From Gammaproteobacteria bacterium (GTDB taxonomy: Bacteria > Pseudomonadota > Gammaproteobacteria > Pseudomonadales > Azotimanducaceae), in contig JAJFKA010000131.1 of assembly GCA_021773555.1 (NCBI GenBank), forward strand, positions 27,480 through 91,479: a stretch of DNA of 64,000 bases, read 5' to 3'. Positions 37,465 through 45,590 of this stretch are shown piece by piece. Position numbers and translations under genes: made by a program. Within the stretch, counting starts at the first letter, position 1, and every line of letters starts with the position of its first letter. The notes under the pieces were generated by a model. The model was not told where the DNA came from, ran no database searches, and saw only the letters and a list, made by a program, of their open reading frames with translations.

Positions 37465-37742
37465 ACCTCGGCGGGGTTTCCGAAGCGCTGCAAACTACGC
37501 TGCCTTGCTTTTTCCTTTTCAATTTCCCGATCACGTGGTGGACTGGTTGTCTGCAACGACGCCAGCAACAAGGAAGCAACGTCGCTGATCTCAACGACTG
37601 CTGCCTCGAAGCATTCCTGGTTCACCCTGGAGGGTTTGTTAAATCCTGAGATCTTGCGCACAAATTGCAATGCAGCGGCCTCTACTTCCTCGCGATTAGC
37701 GGGTGGTTCGAAGTTGTACAGCGTCTTAATATTCCGGCACAT
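37461..37742 (-). CDS. DUF2277 family protein
   Basis: Product of 93 residues. MCRNIKTLYNFEPPA at the N-terminus and LQFVRKISGFNKPSRVN are the hallmark of DUF2277, a small bacterial protein with conserved Cys2, Arg3 and Asn4. AGGG 8 nt upstream of ATG supports the start. Function is not known. It ends convergently with the MFS gene (4 nt overlap). Confidence 0.9.
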   Translation of the reverse strand: MCRNIKTLYNFEPPANREEVEAAALQFVRKISGFNKPSRVNQECFEAAVVEISDVASLLLASLQTTSPPRDREIEKEKARQRSLQRFGNPAEV

Positions 37743-38013
37743 GGTTTATCCCTCTCCATTTAATTTTTTTGGACCCCCGCAGGCGGGTTACGCCACCCTC
37801 CGGTAGACCCTGGATTGCGAAATTCGACCTCAAGCTTAACGCCGGTATTTGTACCAGGGCAATAGTACTGTATGAATTCCCATAGGTAGCGCATGCCATT
37901 GAACGTGACCTGCACAGGTTTATTGTGTACCCATGAAATTTTCGATATTCAGACATCAATCGACTCGCTACCGGCTTCCTGTAGAAGCTTCAGTGTTCGA
38001 CGAGGAGCAAGCT

Positions 38014-38124
38014 ATGAATCCGTTAGCGTTACGATCACCGGAATTTCTTAAAATGAACAAACACAATCTATGCTACCTGCTCGTCTTCCTCGGGCTGATG
38101 ATTGTGAATCTCATACCCTACTAG
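38014..38124 (+). CDS. Small 36-residue membrane peptide
   Basis: The ATG at 38014 has a strong GAGGAG 6 nt upstream. The product MNPLALRSPEFLKMNKHNLC continues with a hydrophobic helix of about 16 residues (YLLVFLGLMIVNLI) and ends in PY. A second ATG (codon 14) would give a 23-residue form. A rho-independent terminator starts 19 nt after the stop. A larger frame from 37933 is open, but the RBS points to 38014. Ribosome site, hydrophobic helix and terminator together make this a credible gene of the small inner-membrane-protein class. It has no recognised homologue by eye. Confidence 0.55.
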   Translation: MNPLALRSPEFLKMNKHNLCYLLVFLGLMIVNLIPY

Positions 38125-38143
38125 CATTTTACGTTCCCCCACT

Positions 38144-38173
38144 AGCCGGTGCCTCAGGGCCCGGCTTTTTTTT
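38144..38173 (+). terminator. Rho-independent terminator after the small membrane peptide
   Basis: AGCCGG (38144-38149) pairs with CCGGCT (38161-38166) around an 11 nt loop, followed by a run of eight T. It lies 19 nt after the small peptide stop codon. The hairpin may also serve the minus-strand gene in part, but the T run is only on the plus strand. Confidence 0.8.
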
Positions 38174-38200
38174 ACTGCGTTTCAGGGAAGCAGAGCATCC

Positions 38201-38854
38201 CTAGTCAATAATTTCGATATCGCGGTTGGATAGTTCGTGGTCAAGCTGGCCGAGCCCGATTTGCATGGCATTAATCGCTTCCATCAGTTCCTGTCTGCCC
38301 CGGAGCAGGTCGTGATCAGTATCGTCAGTGAGTCCTCCCGGTGCCAGTCCCACCAGATACTGGATCGCTTCTGAGGTTTCTTTGATGGTATTTTGCAGGC
38401 TGAGCAACATGTCGCCATCCGCGGGCGTTACATCACCGATGATGGTTCTGCGTTTTCGATCCAGTTCAATCAGGCACTGCTTTCGGTATTCCTCATCCAG
38501 CGCCATCACCAGATAGTCACCGAATGAATAGGGCAGCTTGACGGTTTCGTAAGGAGAAAAAAACTTGTCAATCTGATGTGCCCATTGCTTTGCAGAATCT
38601 TCCAGGTCTGCGCTGTCTTCAGGTACTTTAAACACGGGGTCCACATTTTTCTGGATGCTGGTGTTTTTGTCATAGGAAAGTACCGCTCTTCTGGCGATAG
38701 TTAATTTTGAACTTCCTGTTTCATCCTTCCAGTTTTTGACGTAGTAGTCGTGAATGATTCGACTATAACTGTATCCAAGCGCTACCAGATCCATAACAAT
38801 ATTCTCGCTGTTTTTTATTGTTAGCCATGTCGATCTCAGGATGATCTTGCCCAA
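38201..38854 (-). CDS. Unknown soluble protein, fourth gene of a CDP-alcohol phosphatidyltransferase operon
   Basis: Up to 217 residues from a TTG directly after the TAA of the phosphatidyltransferase gene. An ATG at 38794 would give 197 residues, and I cannot decide between them. No TM helix or known motif is visible. The C-terminal half is helical and acidic (ETSEAIQYLVGLAPGG... DDTDHDLLRGRQELMEAINAM). The TTG start abuts the upstream stop, so coupling is likely. Function unknown; position suggests a partner of the phosphatidyltransferase or the PLP enzyme. Confidence 0.65.
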   Translation of the reverse strand: MGKIILRSTWLTIKNSENIVMDLVALGYSYSRIIHDYYVKNWKDETGSSKLTIARRAVLSYDKNTSIQKNVDPVFKVPEDSADLEDSAKQWAHQIDKFFSPYETVKLPYSFGDYLVMALDEEYRKQCLIELDRKRRTIIGDVTPADGDMLLSLQNTIKETSEAIQYLVGLAPGGLTDDTDHDLLRGRQELMEAINAMQIGLGQLDHELSNRDIEIID

Positions 38855-39475
38855 TTACGAAGGCGTTGGCAACTTACCTAAAATACGACAGGAGACACCA
38901 ATGCGCGTTAGTGTTGTTATCCAGCAAAGCAATGAGAAGCAGCCAGCAATCAGCCAGAAGTATTCCGGCAGTATGCACATCAGCACGAACGTCACAATTG
39001 TTTCGAAACCTTCGGTCAATCCACCGAGATAATAAATAGATTTTAGTTCAGCGGCGCCCTTTGTAATCGAGTGTTTGGCAGCGAAAATGGAGAACGCGAG
39101 GAACGATGTCCCGGTGCCCACAAAGCTGAAGATCAGTAGCGCACCATAGATCGCTTGTTCAGGCTGGGCGAGACAAAACCCAAATACCACTGCTGAATAG
39201 AAAATAAAGTCGAGCACGATATCCAGATACGCGCCCGTTTCGCTGCCACCCTGAATTCGTGCAAGGCAACCATCCAGACCATCAGCCAGACGATTGCAGG
39301 CAATCACGATCAGGCATGCGTTGTATTGCTGAAGCGCTAACAGCGGGATGACAGTGAGGCCAACCAGAAAACCGACGATCGTCACCTGGTTTGCGGTGAT
39401 CCCTGCCTTGTCGAGTCCGAGCGCCAGCCGATGCAGGGTTGGATCAATCCAGACTCGGATTTTTCCATCGATCAT
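38855..39475 (-). CDS. CDP-alcohol phosphatidyltransferase family protein
   Basis: Product of 206 residues. The motif D-x2-DG-x2-AR...G-x3-D-x3-D is complete as RLADGLDGCLAR and GAYLDIVLD. About six TM helices. The first 28 residues (GKIRVWIDPTLHRLALGLDKAGITANQVT) look like the membrane-interface and TM1 start seen in archaetidyl/phosphatidyl-alcohol synthases. It overlaps the SelA-like gene by 4 nt (ATGA). The donor and acceptor are unknown. Its partners suggest a non-standard head group rather than PG, but that is inference. Confidence 0.9.
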   Translation of the reverse strand: MIDGKIRVWIDPTLHRLALGLDKAGITANQVTIVGFLVGLTVIPLLALQQYNACLIVIACNRLADGLDGCLARIQGGSETGAYLDIVLDFIFYSAVVFGFCLAQPEQAIYGALLIFSFVGTGTSFLAFSIFAAKHSITKGAAELKSIYYLGGLTEGFETIVTFVLMCILPEYFWLIAGCFSLLCWITTLTRIGVSCRILGKLPTPS

Positions 39476-40554
39476 AAAGTGCTGGTAAACACCCGGATAC
39501 GCTGAGCAACGATTTCGATATCACCGGGTTTAAGTTCCCGCGGATCGATAAGCAGATAACCCTGGTCCAGGTGATGATTTCGAGTACGAATGCTGGGATC
39601 GCCCTGGGCGAGGAATTCTGTCAATGCCCGGATGGGAAACGCCTCATGTCTGGCGCTCACGGCAAGGCGTTCAAAATCTCTCCCTGCTTCATCTGCTTTC
39701 GGCGTTACCTGGATTGCGGACAGGTCAGCGAGTTTAGCCATGAGGCTTTCATTTCGATTAATAAGCGCCAGACGTTTTTCGTTTTCATCAATCGCCGCAA
39801 ACGCGGTCAGGGCCACCAGAAGGCCAAAGATCTGTTCCTTTCCGACCTTCATGGTGCGGGCGATACCCCGGAACTGCAGTTCACAGTTTGCAATCAGGTC
39901 CGTGCCGCCCGCGATGAAACCGGAAGTCGGACCGGAAAACGCTTTGCCTCCCGAATAGGTTACCAGGTCTGCGCCAAGTTCAATGTAGCGGGTCAGACTT
40001 TCCTCCGCCGCCGCATCCACCATTATCGGGACCCCATGTTTCTGACAGAGCTCGATGCATAGTTCAAGCGGAACCATATTGTCCTGAACACAATGATGAG
40101 ATTGCACATAGAGAAAACCGGTGCAACCAGCAAGACAGTCGTCCAGTAGCTGTGCGGGTACGGCGTTGGTATCGCCAACCAGCAACGGGGTACCCCCGCC
40201 AATACGGATCATCTGCTCGATACTCGCACCAAAATTAATTGCGTGACCGGCCAGCAGTGCAATGGAATGTCTTCGCTCGACCAGAGGCAGGCCGCGAACT
40301 TTAGCGAGATCCGCACCGCAGGTGAGCGCCGCAGTACCAATGGCAATACCAGCAGCGGCGCCGGTTGTGATACACGCGGCCTGCGCCCCGGTTAATTCTG
40401 CCACCCGCTGTCCCGCGAAAGCCCTGAGTGCGGCAAGATCCACATGTTCAGTGGCCGACTTTGCCATTGCTGCAGCGACCGCGTCCGATTGGGCGGAACC
40501 ACCCAGCGCGGTCAGCTTGCCAGCCGCATTAATTACTCGTGTCATTGTCGGCAT
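39472..40554 (-). CDS. SelA-like PLP-dependent enzyme (DgaE/EF_0838-type)
   Basis: About 360 residues from the ATG at 40554, which shares its A with the TAA of the amidohydrolase gene (TAATG) and has GGAGG about 10 nt upstream. The fold type I landmarks are TGAAAGIAIGTAAL near residue 60, IMVDAAAEE (PLP Asp) and YSGGKAFSGPTSGF, in which Lys binds PLP. This pattern belongs to the SelA-like lyases (D-glucosaminate-6-phosphate ammonia-lyase and relatives), not to true selenocysteine synthase. It is typically adjacent to an EF_0837-type amidohydrolase, as here. Likely role: elimination or racemisation on an amino-acid-like or amino-sugar-acid substrate. Confidence 0.85.
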   Translation of the reverse strand: MPTMTRVINAAGKLTALGGSAQSDAVAAAMAKSATEHVDLAALRAFAGQRVAELTGAQAACITTGAAAGIAIGTAALTCGADLAKVRGLPLVERRHSIALLAGHAINFGASIEQMIRIGGGTPLLVGDTNAVPAQLLDDCLAGCTGFLYVQSHHCVQDNMVPLELCIELCQKHGVPIMVDAAAEESLTRYIELGADLVTYSGGKAFSGPTSGFIAGGTDLIANCELQFRGIARTMKVGKEQIFGLLVALTAFAAIDENEKRLALINRNESLMAKLADLSAIQVTPKADEAGRDFERLAVSARHEAFPIRALTEFLAQGDPSIRTRNHHLDQGYLLIDPRELKPGDIEIVAQRIRVFTSTL

Positions 40555-41690
40555 TAAATGTTGGCCTCCGCGTCGTATAACCTGCCCCGAACCATCGCAT
40601 GGACTGGTTCTATCCAACAGTTACTGAGACGGACCTCGCCTTCTGAGTCCTCGAGTTCACGTTGCTCACTGGTTTCGCGAAAGACGCTGATGTTAGCAGC
40701 CTGGCCAATCTCGATTTTTCCGAATCCATGCTGGCCCAGACCTAACGCAGCTGCCGGTGTCACGGTGGTGGCGCGAACAACCTGCGCCAGGGTCATTCCG
40801 AGGGTGCGAAACTTGGTCATGGTTCGTGCAAGCGACACGACGTACCGGTCAATGTTACCGCGATGCAGGTCGCTGCTGATGGTGTGTACCGGCATACCCT
40901 GTTGCAATGCCTGCTCGCAGGTGTCGAACGAGAAAGAGGATCTGCCATGGGCTATATCAACAATAACGCCGCGTGCAACCGCTGCTTTGAATTCCGGAAT
41001 GACGATGCCGCCATATCCAAGTACACCGCCAACTTTTCCATGGTAAGCGTGGGTCACGATATCACCGGGACGCAGCAGATCCAGTACTTCTTCTACCAGC
41101 GGTGGCGCGTTGCCGAGATGTACCATCAATGGCGTGTTAGTCAGTTCTGCGGCTTTGCGACCAATCTTTACGGCCTCGATTCCAAGCAGACCCGTGTGCG
41201 ATGAGGATGCGAGCACCTTGACGCCCAGAATCCACTCCGGATTTCGTTCGATAGCCTTCACTGTGCCCGCCAGCGACACCAGTTCGGGTGTCGATGAGTG
41301 GCCACCGGTCAGGCCGGGTAGTCCTGGCGAGCCAATGTTACACAGCGCAAAGGCGGCCGTCTGTTGCCGATCAATTACGAATTCCTTGAAAGCATCAATC
41401 ATCAGCGGACCGGCAGAACCCGTGTCGATGAGGCAGGTAACGCCCTGAGAGACACCAATCCGATCAGCATCCAGCCGCGAATTGTTATACAGCGGATGAT
41501 TGAATATATGACAGTGCAGGTCGATCAAACCGGGTGTCACGTACATACCCGTTGCATCCAGTGACTGTTCCGCAACGAGATCAGGCCCAAGACCGGCAAT
41601 GAGACCGTCCTCAACCAACACATCCATAGCGACGAAATCATCTTTGTCGGCGTCGAAGACCAGACCTCCACGGATCACCCGTGCTGTCAT
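40554..41690 (-). CDS. Amidohydrolase/deacetylase (EF_0837-type metallohydrolase)
   Basis: Product of 378 residues. The metal sites are visible: DLHCHIF (H-x-H after strand 1), GVKVLASSSHTG in place of the carbamylated Lys loop, LMVHLGN, THAYHGK and DIAHGRSSF, and ISSDLHRGN (Asp). This arrangement matches the dihydroorotase-like group of deacetylases with a companion SelA-like lyase. Likely cleaves an N-acyl or amide bond and hands the product to the next enzyme. It is the first gene of a four-gene operon of which the next three start by overlap or abutment. No signal peptide. Confidence 0.85.
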   Translation of the reverse strand: MTARVIRGGLVFDADKDDFVAMDVLVEDGLIAGLGPDLVAEQSLDATGMYVTPGLIDLHCHIFNHPLYNNSRLDADRIGVSQGVTCLIDTGSAGPLMIDAFKEFVIDRQQTAAFALCNIGSPGLPGLTGGHSSTPELVSLAGTVKAIERNPEWILGVKVLASSSHTGLLGIEAVKIGRKAAELTNTPLMVHLGNAPPLVEEVLDLLRPGDIVTHAYHGKVGGVLGYGGIVIPEFKAAVARGVIVDIAHGRSSFSFDTCEQALQQGMPVHTISSDLHRGNIDRYVVSLARTMTKFRTLGMTLAQVVRATTVTPAAALGLGQHGFGKIEIGQAANISVFRETSEQRELEDSEGEVRLSNCWIEPVHAMVRGRLYDAEANI

Positions 41691-41742
41691 GATTTAGGGA
41701 ACCCTGCCCGGGAACTGCTCACAATTTTGATCATGACTATTC

Positions 41743-43572
41743 CTAGCGATTGCTGGTTGTGGGTGAAAAACCTGAGAGTTGCCTGATCCGGCCGGAATTG
41801 AAGACACGTGGATCAAGCCCGCTGGAATTCATCGTCTGGTTTCTTAAAGCGTCGGCATTGGCCTCATTCAACTCAAGTTGCTGGATGATGGCGTCAATCT
41901 GCCCGGGCGATTTTTGCGCCCACGAATGGGCCAATTGCAACTTCACGCTGGACTGTGCACTGAGAGGTAGATCCTTGATCAATGGGATGAGCACATCCGG
42001 GTCTGCAAGGCGATGAATAACACTGTTCACAGCGTGTACTTTTGCATCAGACGAGGGCAGCGCATCGATCCAGGAGAGCGCCGCGTCTTGATCCTTGCTT
42101 ACCCAGGCGCCTGCGGTGTTCATCACAATCTGGGCATAGGCGGGATCATCCAGTCGCGAATCGATCATATTGGCAACCGTTGCCGGATCGGTTTGTGCCC
42201 AGGCGTGTAAGACACCAATGCTCGCCTGTTGGTAAGCCTGGCTGTTTCGGTACTGTTGCAGCCACTGATAGGCCTGTACGGGATTCACCTGGGCTTTTCT
42301 GCCGGCAACCTGCGCCAACAGGATACTTTGTAATTCCGGTTCTCCGGTAAGCCGGCTGATCCAGCCTTCGGCCACATCAGGGTGATTGCCGAGGCTATTA
42401 AGGGCCGAACGTTTGACGGTCTGGTCGAATTCCGGACCCAGGCTCATCAGCCAGTTCATGCCATTAACCGGGGAGACACTGATGTAGGCATGGGCCAGGT
42501 TCTGGTAAACCTGGGTCCTGCTGCCCTGGGGCACTGTACTTAAATAGGCCAGTGCGGAAGTCTCGTCAAGCAGGATCCATTTGGCGACTAATCTGCCAAC
42601 CAGGTCATAGTTGCCTGTCTCCGCCACCCAGGCTTCAACACTGGCCAGGGAGCCTACCGGGTCTCGCTGGGCGAAAATCGACAGCGCCTGCCGTCTCAGG
42701 TTGAGATTATCAGGCGCGAAATTTCGAATCGTGTTAAGTGCAGCACGTGGATCCTGTTGTGCCTGGATGGAAATGACCATTTGCAGTAACTGGTCTCTTT
42801 CCGCCGTGTTAGCCAGGCCCGTGATACGTTGCAGGGCGCCATCGGGATCCTGTTGGAACCATCGACCGATTGCCCGCATCATGGCTCCCTGGCGTCTGTG
42901 ATCGGTGCGCAGTATGGCCTCCTCGAATGCACTCGCAGGGGCCATGCGTTTGAGTCTTGCCTGTTCCAGCAATTGCTCGGATTGGGGGCCGAGGGCAAGT
43001 TCAATCTCGCTAATTAATCCAGTGTGCTCCAATGTTGGGTCATCCAGTAACCGCGCACCAATGGCATATTGAAGCTGTTGGTTATTGATTCCCTTGAAAT
43101 AGTCGATCGCGCTGTCCGGGTCGTGCCTGACCCAGCTGGTGAGGATATGCGCGGTGAAATACCGTTTTTCCATTTCCCGGTGCGAATCTATAAAGGCTAA
43201 TGCGTGGAGAGGATCAATGACCAGCATCTTCTCCAGAAGAATTCCAGCGACGTTGTGACTCAACAACGGGTCCGGGTCGCCGACGACCTGCTCGAGCATT
43301 TCGGTGAGCTCAGCCAGGTTGCTGTTACTGGCTAACTGATAAGTAAAATGGAGTTTTTCGAATATAGTATCGAAACCGCGGATCTCGCTGAATTTGTGTT
43401 GTGCCTCGGTCACGGGTACTGATGGAATGACGGGGCTTGATTGTGAAACAGACCGGTTGGTTACCAGGGGTGCGGCAGAGTCGGGTGTGCTATCACCTAA
43501 CCATAATCCAAAAACCAGGCCGAAGGTCAGGGATACAGTTGCCGGGATTGCATAGTGGAGCAGGAATCTCAT
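41743..43572 (-). CDS. Large alpha-helical repeat protein, membrane-anchored
   Basis: About 609 residues from the ATG at 43572, since residues about 5-25 then form a signal anchor (YAIPATVSLTFGLVFGLWLG). The remainder is a solenoid of about 30-40-residue helical repeats with a recurring D-P-x-x-A-L/I-x-x-I/L pattern: DPDSAIDYF, DPDGALQRI, DPRAALNTI, DPVGSLASV, DETSALAYL, NPVQAYQWL, DPATVANMI, DQDAALSWI. Each unit usually ends with an AxxxLxxWA-like helix. It looks like a TPR/SEL1-like periplasmic scaffold. Divergent from the lactonase gene with 60 nt between starts. No catalytic motif. Confidence 0.8.
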   Translation of the reverse strand: MRFLLHYAIPATVSLTFGLVFGLWLGDSTPDSAAPLVTNRSVSQSSPVIPSVPVTEAQHKFSEIRGFDTIFEKLHFTYQLASNSNLAELTEMLEQVVGDPDPLLSHNVAGILLEKMLVIDPLHALAFIDSHREMEKRYFTAHILTSWVRHDPDSAIDYFKGINNQQLQYAIGARLLDDPTLEHTGLISEIELALGPQSEQLLEQARLKRMAPASAFEEAILRTDHRRQGAMMRAIGRWFQQDPDGALQRITGLANTAERDQLLQMVISIQAQQDPRAALNTIRNFAPDNLNLRRQALSIFAQRDPVGSLASVEAWVAETGNYDLVGRLVAKWILLDETSALAYLSTVPQGSRTQVYQNLAHAYISVSPVNGMNWLMSLGPEFDQTVKRSALNSLGNHPDVAEGWISRLTGEPELQSILLAQVAGRKAQVNPVQAYQWLQQYRNSQAYQQASIGVLHAWAQTDPATVANMIDSRLDDPAYAQIVMNTAGAWVSKDQDAALSWIDALPSSDAKVHAVNSVIHRLADPDVLIPLIKDLPLSAQSSVKLQLAHSWAQKSPGQIDAIIQQLELNEANADALRNQTMNSSGLDPRVFNSGRIRQLSGFSPTTSNR

Positions 43573-43632
43573 GGCGCCATTGTAATGTACTATGCCCCGG
43601 AACGAAATTAGCGCGCTTTTACGGAGCTCCAT

Positions 43633-44691
43633 ATGGCGACACAACTGCTCATCGGAACCTATACCAGAAACACCGAGTCGGAAGGGATCTACGCATTTGA
43701 TTACGATCCTGCAACGCACGACATCGAGGCATGCGCGGTAACCAGGGGTATCGATAATCCTTCCTTTCTGGCACAGCATCCAACGCTGAATGTAGTTTAC
43801 GCGGTTAACGAGATCGGTGATTTCCAGGGCAGAGGTGGCGCTGTGTCCTCCTTTATGGTGACAGCGGCAGCGCTTCAGCGCAGCTCACAGGTAACCTCGC
43901 TGGGCGCAGACCCCTGTCACCTGGAGATTGATCCCGGCGGCAGGTTTCTCATTGTTTCGAACTACAGTGGCGGCTCTTTTACCTCGCTGTCACTGGATGC
44001 GCAGGGCAGGGTGAGGCAATGTCAGAGCCATGTCCAGCATAGCGGTCACAGTGTCGACCCGGAGCGACAAAGCAGCGCACATGTCCATTCAGGCAGGCTC
44101 GCAAGCCTGGGCAAAAACATCTATTTCGCCGACCTGGGTCTGGATCAACTAGTGCGATATCCGATTGATGAAGCCGGAATTGTGGCTGCGGAGCGGGCAG
44201 AGTCGAGCCCGGTGCATGCCGGTGCCGGGCCTCGACATTTTTGTTTTGATCAGTCTGGCAACTATTGTTATGTGATCAATGAGCTCGACAATACCCTGGT
44301 CACATTCTCGGTGGATGCCGGTGGTGCGTTGACTCGTCAGTATGTGACCAGTGCCTTGCCCGCAGACTTTGCGGGTTTGAGCTATTGCGGTGAGGTGCAG
44401 CTGAGCGGACAGGGGCGTTTCGTTTACGTCTCCAACAGAGGTCATGACAGTATTGCGGTTTTTGAAATTGAAGCGCAGGGCAGGCCCATGCCGCGTCAGC
44501 ATATTGGATCAGGGGGAGTCCATCCCCGACATTTCAGTTTCAGCCTGGATGGGGAATTGTTGGTTGTTGCCAATCGGGACAGCAACAATTTGTGCTGTTT
44601 TGACGTCGACGCTCAAACCGGGAAGCTGACCGCCACCGGCACAGAAATCTTTGTGCCGGCACCGGTTTGCGTTCTGTTCCTTGAGATCTAA
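43633..44691 (+). CDS. Lactonase / 6-phosphogluconolactonase-type beta-propeller
   Basis: Product of 352 residues. Seven WD-like blades are read from the repeats: NPSFLAQHPTLNVVYAVNE, DPCHLEIDPGGRFLIVSNY, SAHVHSGRL, GPRHFCFDQSGNYCYVINE, VYVSNRGHDSIAVF, HPRHFSFSLDGELLVVANR. This is the pattern of YbhE-type lactonases, which open 6-phosphogluconolactone or other lactones. The catalytic pocket residues cannot be confirmed by eye. GGAG 7 nt upstream supports the start. No signal peptide. It is the only plus-strand gene in this stretch; the kinase/aldolase pair lies 6 kb away, which could belong to the same sugar-acid route. Confidence 0.88.
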   Translation: MATQLLIGTYTRNTESEGIYAFDYDPATHDIEACAVTRGIDNPSFLAQHPTLNVVYAVNEIGDFQGRGGAVSSFMVTAAALQRSSQVTSLGADPCHLEIDPGGRFLIVSNYSGGSFTSLSLDAQGRVRQCQSHVQHSGHSVDPERQSSAHVHSGRLASLGKNIYFADLGLDQLVRYPIDEAGIVAAERAESSPVHAGAGPRHFCFDQSGNYCYVINELDNTLVTFSVDAGGALTRQYVTSALPADFAGLSYCGEVQLSGQGRFVYVSNRGHDSIAVFEIEAQGRPMPRQHIGSGGVHPRHFSFSLDGELLVVANRDSNNLCCFDVDAQTGKLTATGTEIFVPAPVCVLFLEI

Positions 44692-45590
44692 GTCTTTTGT
44701 TGTGCCGCGCGCATTCTTCTACGTCGGGCAACGCCGTCCTCGGCAGCCGACATATCAGTAATGGCGTCAAGATTTTCAAGGAATGTCTCATAGCTGACAT
44801 CGGTACCGAGCCTGGCACCATCGTTAGCGTACATCGCAGCGGTTGAGAAATTTCCGCTCGCCGCCTGGATGACTTTTCCGGTCGGTGCATCCTCACTGCA
44901 CATATAAATTACCGCCGGGGTCACCAGAGCCGGTGAGCGTTCCGGTGGGGGATTGTCAACATCGATCGGGTCGCGACCTGGCAGGTTGGCAGTCATCCTT
45001 GTGGCAGCCCCGGGTGCCAGGCAATTGATCTTGATATTGTGACTCAATCCTTCCATGGCGAGTACGTTCATCAATCCGAGCATCCCCATCTTGGCAGCGC
45101 CATAGTTTGACTGACCGAAATTACCCCAGATGCCTGAACCGGATGAGGTGAACACAATCCTGCCGTAGTTTTTCTCATACATGATTGGCCAGGCTGCGTG
45201 GGTTACGTAGGCTGTGCCGTTCATATGAACATTCATCACCAGATCCCACTCGTCCAGCGTCATATTCTTGAATGACTTGTCGCGCAGGATTCCCGCATTG
45301 TTGACCAGGATGTCGATGGTGCCAAAGGCATCAACTGCATCCGTGATAATACTCATGGCACCGGCCCGGTCCGAAACCGATGCCTTGTTTGCAATCGCCC
45401 GGCCACCCGCAGCGACAATTTCAGCGACCACCAGATCGGCGGCATCGCCTGCACCAGCGCCATCAACCGCGCCACCCAGATCGTTGACAACAACCGATGC
45501 GCCCCGACGCGCAAACTCCAGCGCGTGAGCCTTGCCCAGTCCACCGCCCGCGCCTGTAATGGCAACTACCTTACCTTCGAATTCACTCAT
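44688..45590 (-). CDS. SDR dehydrogenase, MFE-2/17beta-HSD4-like
   Basis: Product of 300 residues. Cofactor motif TGAGGGLGK, NNAG, catalytic Ser in TSSGSGIWG, Tyr163 and Lys167 (YGAAK). The early insert VVNDLGGAVDGAGAGDAADLVV and the LRDKSFKNMT segment are those of the (3R)-hydroxyacyl-CoA dehydrogenase domain of peroxisomal MFE-2 and its bacterial counterparts, so a 3-hydroxyacyl-CoA of steroid or fatty-acid side-chain oxidation is a likely substrate. It follows the symporter gene with an 8 nt overlap. The 3' end overlaps the lactonase gene tail-to-tail by 4 nt. Confidence 0.9.
   Translation of the reverse strand: MSEFEGKVVAITGAGGGLGKAHALEFARRGASVVVNDLGGAVDGAGAGDAADLVVAEIVAAGGRAIANKASVSDRAGAMSIITDAVDAFGTIDILVNNAGILRDKSFKNMTLDEWDLVMNVHMNGTAYVTHAAWPIMYEKNYGRIVFTSSGSGIWGNFGQSNYGAAKMGMLGLMNVLAMEGLSHNIKINCLAPGAATRMTANLPGRDPIDVDNPPPERSPALVTPAVIYMCSEDAPTGKVIQAASGNFSTAAMYANDGARLGTDVSYETFLENLDAITDMSAAEDGVARRRRMRAAQQKT

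Noticed and set aside
39571..40062. Plus-strand ORF of 163 residues inside the SelA-like gene
   Set aside because: It lies entirely within a well-supported minus-strand CDS and shows no domain; it is an antisense shadow.
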